NCBI GenBank assembly: GCA_037954325.1
Contig: JBBMNZ010000001.1
Location: 1,811,765 to 1,875,764, forward strand
Direction: 5' to 3'
From: Fistularia commersonii
Taxonomy: Eukaryota; Chordata; Actinopteri; Syngnathiformes; Fistulariidae
DNA length: 64,000 nt
Shown piece by piece: positions 57,292 through 64,000 of this stretch (positions are counted from its first letter, which is position 1; each line of letters begins with the position of its first letter). The translations under genes were made by a program, and so were the position numbers. Under the pieces are notes generated by a model, which saw only the letters and a list, made by a program, of their open reading frames with translations, was not told where the DNA came from and ran no database searches.

Positions 57292-60200
57292 CGACATCAC
57301 CTCCAGGAAGACACATCATGGCTGTTGCGATGCCACACTCTGCTGCAGGGGGGGTTAGGGTTGGGCGGGTCCGTTTGAGCTTGACATTAGCATTAGCATT
57401 AGCTGAGCCAGCTAATGCTTTTAAACAGAGATGTGGATGTTTGTGCTGGAGCTACAGAGGAGACTGCATGTGGTTTGTTAGCATTAGCTGGAGTTAGCTC
57501 CCTATTTGAGATCCCTTCTAGCTCCAAATTAGCATGAACCAACCGAGCCTCAGTTAGCATTAGCTGCAAATGGAACTGCTGCAGCTTTTTAAATGGAGAG
57601 GTCGATGTTTGTGCTGGAGCTACAGAGGAGACTGCATGTGGTTTGTTAGCATTAGCTGGAGTTAGCTCCCTATTTGAGATCCATTTTAGCTCCAAATTAG
57701 CATGAACCAACCGAGCTTCAGTTAGCATTAGCTGCAAATGGAACTGCTGCAGCTTTTTAAATGGAGAGGTCGATGTTTGTGCTGGAGCTACAGAGGAGAC
57801 TGCATGCGATTTGTTAGCATTAGCTTCAGCCAGCTTCTTCGTTGGGATCCACTTTAGCCTCATATTGGCTCTAGCTGAGAAAACCGAGGTTAGGTTAGCA
57901 TGAGCTACAAATGGAACTCCAGCAGCTTTTTGAATGGAGATGTCAATGTCGGTGCTGGATCTACAAAGCAGACTGCATGTGGTTGATCATCCCTAGTTGG
58001 GATTAACAGTAGCCAAACAAACTGAGCTTTACCAATTTAGCATGAGTAGCAATTAACCAACTTCGCATTAGTTGCTGGTAATCACCCGGTCAGGCAGGTT
58101 GGCTGTCAGACATAGGACAAAAGTCTGCGACACCCTCTAGATGAGTTGCTGCAGAGACCGGACAGGAGGTCCGGAGCAAACACCTCCAGCCTCATGTGGA
58201 TCACCACCTTATCGAGGTTCGAGGACACATTTCGGAACAGATCTGACTCGGACGGTCACGGAATCGATAAATATCAGACGAGCTAGCGGAGGTCTTGGCC
58301 AGAGGAGCCCGAGGGAAAACAACCCCCCTGTGAGAGATGGTTTACCGGCTGACGTAGGTCCTGTCGGTCGCATCGCTCAGTGCTCCTGACATTCAGACGA
58401 AGCCACTCGGACCTCCGGGGGAGCGAAAGGTCAAGAGTCATCTGACGAATTAGAACTCAGCTTTATTCATCGTTGAACTTCACTAATGCTCAAGCGCTAA
58501 CCTTTTTTCTTCCTGGTTCGCTCGATTGCCCGTTCTGTGCAGAACCAGTTCCATCTTCAGATGGTGATGGAGGTCCCGGAGTCCGGTCTGTCCGAGCTGC
58601 TGCTGGCGGTGCTGCGACAGTCCGGCTGGAGCGAAGGCACCGCCGTGTTGTGTCGCGGCTGGGAGGAGGCCCGGGGTCTCCTGCGGTTCCTGGAGAGCAG
58701 CCCGGTCTGGCACTTGCAGGGCCTCCTGAACCTGACGCGGTCGGCGCGAGACCACGCGCAAATCCACGACATCCTGGCCCGGCACTTCCGGCTGAAGCTG
58801 CCGCAGTCGGTGCTGCTGTTTGGAACCGACCCGCTGTGCGCGGCGGCGGTGCTGCGTAGCGCCCACGACCTCGGCCTCAGCTCATCCCTGATGCACTGGG
58901 TGCTGGGCCAGCCCCTGAGCCCCGAGGCGCTGCATACCATCGGGCTACCGCTCGGCCTGCTGGCCTACGGACCGGTGGACAGGAAGCCGCTGGACTACTA
59001 CATCTCGGACGCCCTGCAGCTCATCGTCCAAGCAGCCGCCGCCGCAAACGACAAGGGACCCGAGCTCGTGCCTAATCCTGGACACTTCCTGCCCAGGTAA
59101 ATGCGATTTCCAAGATTTCCGAGTGTCTTTTCACTTCAGTTCCGACGCAGCTAACCTTTGGATGGTGCTCCCTTAGCTAACTGGACCGGCGTGACGCGGG
59201 TCACAGAATTGTTTGACAGGAGTGCACTGTCCCATTTTTTGGTCACCCAAAATTTCTTTCATATCGTCTCTACATTTTCTCAAAGATCACTGAGCTAAGG
59301 GTAAGCTAAGTCACGTTTAGCGCAATTATGATCTTGCGCTATAGCTACGGGTTGTCAACATGTAAGCGAGTAGTCTCGAAAACACCCGGCTGATATCACC
59401 ACCCCTCACTTTGGCGTCTTGTTTGCAGGTTCCTCTCAAACGTGTCATTTCCCGGCCTTACGGGTCCCGTCGGGGTTCAACTGGACCACTCGCTTGTGAT
59501 AACCTCCCAGCGCTTCCACATCTGGAGCCTGCAGCGGGACGCGGTGGGGCAGCCCACCTGGGTGACCGTTGGCAGCTGGGAAGCCGGGGAGCTCCATGTG
59601 GAGGACCACGGCCTCTGGCATGGCCCCCTGCCTCGCTTCAAGACCGACCATCCGGGGGGCAAGAGGCCCGGGGGGATCTGGCGGGAAGGGATGCCAGTTG
59701 CGGGGAGCCGCCTGCGGGTGGTGACCCTGGTAGAACATCCGTTTGTCTTCACCCGAGACGTGGACAGAGACGGCAGCTGCCCGGCGGGTCAGTTCTGCTT
59801 GGACGCCGGCACCAACAGCTCAGAGATGCTGGAGCGTTACTTCAGCGAGGTGGGCCGCGGAAACAGCAGCTTCCTGCCGACGGAATACAGCAAGTGTTGC
59901 TACGGTTACTGTATCGACATGCTGGAGAAGCTGTCGGAGGACCTGGAGTTCCAGTTTGACCTTTACATCGTCGGCGACGGGAAGTACGGAGCCTGGAAAG
60001 GCGGGCGCTGGACGGGGCTGGTGGGGGATCTTCTGAGAGGTCTAGCGGACATGGCGGTCACTTCTTTCAGCATCAACTCGGCTCGCAGTCGAGTGATCGA
60101 CTTCACCTCGCCCTTCTTCTCCACCAGCTTGGGAATCCTAGTGCGCAGCAAAGACACGGCGGCGCCCATCGGTGCCTTCATGTGGCCGCTACACTGGTCC

Positions 60201-63200
60201 ATGTGGGTGGGCATCTTCCTCACGCTGCACATCACTGCCCTCTTCCTCACGCTGTACGAGTGGAAGAGTCCGTTCGGCATGACGCCTCACGGACGGAACC
60301 GCATGCGGGTCTTCTCCTACTCGTCGGCGCTCAACCTTTGCTACGCCATCCTGTTCGGACGGACCGTCTCATCCAAAACGCCCAAATGCTGGACGGGCCG
60401 GTTCCTGATGAACTTGTGGGCCATCTTCTGCCTGCTGGTGTTGTCCAGCTACACCGCCAACCTCGCCGCTGTCATGGTGGGAGAGAAGACCTTTGAGGAG
60501 GTCTCGGGAATCCACGATGCCAAGGTCAACTGCTACGTCGCCTCCCGTCTCTGTAGTTCCCGACTGAATCCAGAGGCAGTCATCCGTACGGCAGGGTCAG
60601 GATCAGGGCTTAGGATTAAGCGGATCAGCGTTGGTGTCCTGGGTCCACATTTTGGATCAGGACTACCTTAACATCGTATCTTGGGAAGATGAATGCTCCC
60701 GATTGTTCAGTTCTTGATTTGGATTCTGGTTCCCGACGGCACTCGGAATCAGGGGCGTTAGAGCGGGAACCGAATTCCGTAACAGGATCGGAGTTTTCGT
60801 ATCCCAACAAGGTCATGTTGACACCTTTTCATTTCTGTCCTTTTCCTGATCTCCTTCTTGGCGCCTCCAGCTACAGCATCCTTCACAGGGCTTCCGCTTC
60901 GGGACTGTCAGAGAGAGCAGCGCTGAGGATTACATGAAGAAGAGTTTCCCCGAGATGCACGATTACATGAGGCGCTTCAATGAGCCGACGACGCCGACAG
61001 GGGTCGCCATGCTCATGTAAGATCGACGGCCGCAAGGGACGACCCGGCTGCGTTGTGGGGCGGGAGTTACTGTGGTTGTAGTGTTTAAACAGTGTCTTCT
61101 TGTTGCAGGACTGACCCACCGCAGCTTGACGCCTTCATCATGGACAAAGCTCTGCTGGACTACGAGGTCTCCATCGACGCCGACTGTAAACTGGCAACTA
61201 TCGGAAAACCATTTGCCATTGAAGGTACACGGTAGCCCTGGTCTTGAAGGTGGACCCCTCACCTAATGCTGGAGATTGAGGAATCTTTGGGTCGGGTCTC
61301 AGTTCTCCATGTGGAGGTGGGACTTGGGAATGGAGGGTGCTGTTGAACCTTCATGTCCAAAGCAGTCACAACATCTGGACCTCTGAGACGCCCGCGAGTC
61401 TGATGGCACTGCCGCCCGTTCCCAGTGTTGGTCTTCTTCTATCCTTATCTGGTTGACTTGCTGCTGTTCATTTTTTCTGGTTGGTTGGTGTTCCAGGTTA
61501 TGGGATCGGCGTCCCTCAGAACTCCCCACTGACCTCCAACCTGTCTGAGTTCATCAGCAGGTACAAGTCGGACGGCTTCATGGACCTGTTGCACGACAAG
61601 TGGTACAAGGTGGTTCCATGTGGGAAGCGAGTGTTCGCCGTCACCGAGGTCAGTGGGGTCGTGGACATCGACGGTACGTGGGTCTCCTCTTCTTCTATCT
61701 TCATCCTCTCTCCTTCAGACTCTTCAGATGGGGGTCCACCATTTTTCCGGTCTTTTCGTGCTGCTCTGTGTGGGAGTGGGCGGAGCCTTGCTGACTCTGA
61801 TGGGCGAACACGGCTTTTACCAACTCGTACTGCCGCACATCCGCCGCCGCCAAAACCTGAAGTACTGGCTGCACACCTCGCAGGTCAGCCCGACAAACTT
61901 TCACCCGTGCCAACACTGAAGTACCGTAATTTCCGGACGATAAGCCGCGACTTTTTTCACCTAAACAACGCTGCGGCTAATATATGCACTTTTTTTGGGG
62001 GGGGCGGGGCTAACGAGCTTCACGGCGCTAAAACGTTTATCCTCGTCATGTCGGACCGATGAAATGACCGGGAAATTCTCAGTCCGTCCAACTCCGACAC
62101 CGAAGAAGACGACTTTGACGGTTTTAGCGCGCAGGGGGAAGCCCGAGATAGCGATCGGCTAGCCGGTGCGGCTTATATTGAGGTGCGCCCAATAGTCCAG
62201 AAATTACGGTATTGTATGCCCTTCACGGGCTTCCACTCAGGAATGTCAAGCACTGGATCTTATTTAGCTTCCTCTGGGAATCATCGGTGACCTTTAGGGT
62301 CACTCAATCCCTTGAGCCCACCGACGGTCATGGAATATTCCAGACCGAACTCATTTTCCGGGACATACCCGGACAGAAAAGGGCATTTCTGGCAAGTGTG
62401 CTTGACCCTCCAGGGGTCGTCAGGCTCTGAGCAAAACGGTGATGTCCAAGTGACACCATCATGTCTGTGTGTCGGCAGAAGATCCACCGCGCGCTGAACG
62501 CGACTTACGAAGACGTGAAACGGCGGCGAGAGAAAAGGCCAGTTCCGTTCCAGATCACCGTCAGACCACATGAGTCTTTCCAGTGTCCTTACCGGTTCTT
62601 CTGTTGACCTTTCCAGCGGCGACCCGGTGAAGTCTCCGCCTTCTCCGAGCCCCCCCGGCGCCGCCGCCACGCCGGCTGTCCGAGCATCGCAGACCATCGC
62701 AGACTTAAACGCCAGACCCAAGCAGGAGGCCGCCAAGGAGGGCCAGGACTTCAAACGAGTCCACTTCTACTTGGAAACCCTCAACACCCGACGCCTGCTG
62801 GCTCGCCTCTCCGCATCGGACGCCAAGGCGGGCGGGACGAAACCGGAGAGGGAGGGGCTTACCGGTCGGACATGCGAGAACGGAGGGCCGCCGGCGTCGG
62901 TTTTCAGCCTGGCTCGGCCCGTCCCCGCCTCCTCCTCCTCCGGCGGGTACGTCCCGGCGGCGGCGGCGGCGGCGGTGGCTCCGCCCCCTGAGGCCCAGGT
63001 TCCCGTGGCACCGCCCCAACCTGGCGAGCTGCTGGAGCTGCAGGAGCAGATCAAAGAGATGAGACAGCAGTTGAGGACGGCGCTCGCCAGGAGGGCGGAG
63101 ATCCAGACGTTCCTGGACCATCCTGTCGCCATGGCGACGACCGACGCGGCGACAACGGCGGCCCCCCCCGTCACCATGGCGATGCCCCTGCCGGCCAATA

Positions 63201-63292
63201 CAAAGTGCGTAACGACCATGACTGATCCGCCTCACAAAGTCCTGTCCAAAGTCCGACCCTACCCCCGAAAACTGACCAATGAGAGGAGCTGA
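52596..63292 (+). CDS. grin3b: Glutamate receptor ionotropic NMDA 3B (GluN3B)
   Basis: GluN3B is a glycine-binding NMDA-receptor subunit of neuronal membranes. Exons: 52596-53105, 58543-59096, 59429-60524, 60871-61016, 61109-61224, 61497-61648, 61719-61883, 62479-62537, 62617-63292; about 1157 aa, or 10 fewer if the second ATG (52626) is used. A hydrophobic signal (LILLQLVLLLAPPPLLLL) is followed by the amino-terminal domain to ~440. LBD S1 starts at RVVTLVEHPFVF (451), with Arg574 in SINSARS as the expected glycine contact. M1 is ~612-633, pore loop ALNLCYAILFGR 655-666, M3 ~681-706 with SYTANLAAVM 695-704. S2 includes Asp781 (FIMDK); M4 is ~863-885. The tail is Pro/Ala-rich and ends in a coiled coil (LLELQEQIKEMRQQLRTAL). 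The junction 62537/62617 needs a GC donor (aaaag|gcc) and is the least certain. wdr18 ends 355 bp upstream, as in human 19p13.3. Confidence 0.93.
53106..53880. other. 5' part of grin3b intron 1
   Basis: GC-rich intron sequence with a (TTTG)n run at about 53252-53278. Open frames on both strands (for example 53260-53886) have no recognisable product. Confidence 0.5.
53881..54840. repeat. GT-rich minisatellite in grin3b intron 1
   Basis: Irregular units around tgtctgctaagggtctgttc, then tgagtgttgtgagtctgttg, alternate with pure GT runs (54005-54040, 54298-54320, 54390-54412, 54507-54528, 54806-54838). Confidence 0.9.
54841..56009. other. Middle of grin3b intron 1
   Basis: A C-run (about 54868-54884) passes directly into a CA run. 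Other C-runs occur near 54991 and 55645-55664. No exon seen. Confidence 0.5.
56010..56720. repeat. Interspersed repeat end followed by a gtgaatgaatgaat array
   Basis: 56010-56085 is the inverted counterpart of 43560-43690. It is followed by ~30-40-bp degenerate units of the form gtgaatgaatgaatggttgt, then gtgtctctatat, to about 56720. Confidence 0.75.
56850..56912. repeat. CA microsatellite, about 31 repeats
   Basis: Pure CA run in grin3b intron 1. Confidence 0.97.
57218..57288. repeat. GT microsatellite, about 35 repeats
   Basis: Pure GT run about 300 bp downstream of the CA run at 56850, so the pair is complementary on one transcript. Confidence 0.97.
57385..57990. repeat. 168-bp tandem array, about 3.5 units, in grin3b intron 1
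   Basis: agactgcatg recurs at 57461, 57629, 57797 and 57970. Units share gtttgtgctggagctacaga, tagcattagctggagttagc and aatggaactgctgcagcttt. The minus strand stays open across it (57399-57863) because 168 is divisible by 3; this is an artefact. Confidence 0.9.
61922..62211. mobile_element. MITE in grin3b intron 7
   Basis: Left end taccgtaatttccggac and the reverse complement of the right end taccgtaatttctggact form the inverted repeats, flanked by TA. The interior matches the nested copy at 44149-44389. It is 290 bp with no coding capacity. TA-flanked ends suggest a Tc1/mariner-like origin (inference). Confidence 0.75.
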
Positions 63293-64000
63293 TGCGGGTC
63301 ACGTGACCCGCCGCCATTTTCAGGGAATTTGTGAAACGCGATCACCGATTCGTCACCGTTCCCCGACGAGAGCTTACAACCAAAACAGCGTTAATAATTA
63401 GATAAAGACGAATAACAAGTGTCTCTATCAGAAACAGACCATAATGATATTTTCCATCCGCCACGTGACCGTCGCACTGTCGCAGTCCGACCTGGGCGGT
63501 TGAGAAGGTGACATCACTGTGACATCACCGCTGCCGGCGTTTCGTTTGGGGGAAAAAAAAAAAAACAAAATGTCAACATTCGCGTCACAAGCAGAGCCGC
63601 GAAGCTGCGAGATGTCAACGCGATTATCAACGAGCGATGCGGTTTAGCGCCTCAAGCTAATTAGCAGGAGGCTAGCCTCCGGCTAACACAGAGAGGAGAG
63701 ACGACAACTTATCCGTCGCAAAGAGACCGGTCCAGTTTCCCCGGAGGTGCTTTAGAAGATGTCAGAAAAATGTGGCTATCGGCCTCATCAGTCTTCCTTT
63801 TGTTTTCGACTTTGGGGATTTTCAGGTATTTGAGTCCCCGAGGTGGACGTTCACCCTGAGGTAGCGCGGGACTCGCGGACCCGACCCGCTACTCTTTTGC
63901 CCGATATGTCAAGACGGCGACAGGCCCAAAGGACTTTCCATGCGGAGATCTTGTGTACAATTGTGAGAACCCTACGCTATCTTAGCTTAGTCCTAGCTTA
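63293..64000 (+). other. grin3b: grin3b 3' UTR and flanking sequence
   Basis: Sequence after the stop. I see no canonical AATAAA in the first few hundred bases, only a 13-A run at about 63553-63565. No further gene before the window end. Confidence 0.4.

Noticed and set aside
57399..57863. 154-codon minus-strand frame with internal peptide repeat
   Set aside because: The 168-bp array has a length divisible by 3, which keeps a frame open by chance. It lies within grin3b intron 1.

Overview
This window is nuclear DNA of a ray-finned fish, most likely a percomorph-type teleost. The signs are intron-containing vertebrate genes with short introns, very long CA/GT microsatellites, fish-type LINE and MITE fragments, and gene neighbours that map to human chromosome 19p13. 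The species cannot be read from the sequence.

Layout. Positions 1 to about 27,400 hold no gene I can support. This part is a patchwork of RTE-type LINE fragments (120-1330, 2905-3225), another LINE 3' end (3425-3640), terminal-inverted-repeat elements (4255-5277, 21600-22380), a MITE whose interior has been amplified into a dimeric tandem array (15056-15975), and many tandem arrays. Notable arrays are a hairpin-forming 82/74-bp array (8459-9035), an exact 10-bp array (12137-12270), an 830-bp alternating purine-pyrimidine tract (13363-14195), a triplication (22879-23302) and a ~70-bp array (26115-26900).

Positions 28,328 to 63,292 carry four intact protein genes whose exons I joined by hand; every junction keeps the frame. 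elavl1 (HuR, minus strand, 7 coding exons, 356 aa) is followed head-to-head by stx10 (plus, 8 exons, 247 aa). Then come a possible exon of an unidentified minus-strand gene (39871-40529), wdr18 (plus, 10 exons, 430 aa) and grin3b (plus, 9 exons, about 1157 aa). wdr18 and grin3b lie tail-to-head with about 350 bp between stop and start, as neighbours on human 19p13.3.

The four genes do not form a pathway. ELAVL1 is an mRNA-stability factor, STX10 a Golgi/endosome SNARE, WDR18 a ribosome-biogenesis WD40 protein, and GluN3B a glycine-binding NMDA-receptor subunit. The most interesting local biology is in splicing and repeats: a textbook U12-type AT-AG intron in stx10, GC-AG introns in wdr18 and probably grin3b, a GT microsatellite in place of the polypyrimidine tract of a wdr18 acceptor, and introns of wdr18 and grin3b built largely of tandem arrays. 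I found no sign of a novel multi-gene system, and the findings are graded accordingly.
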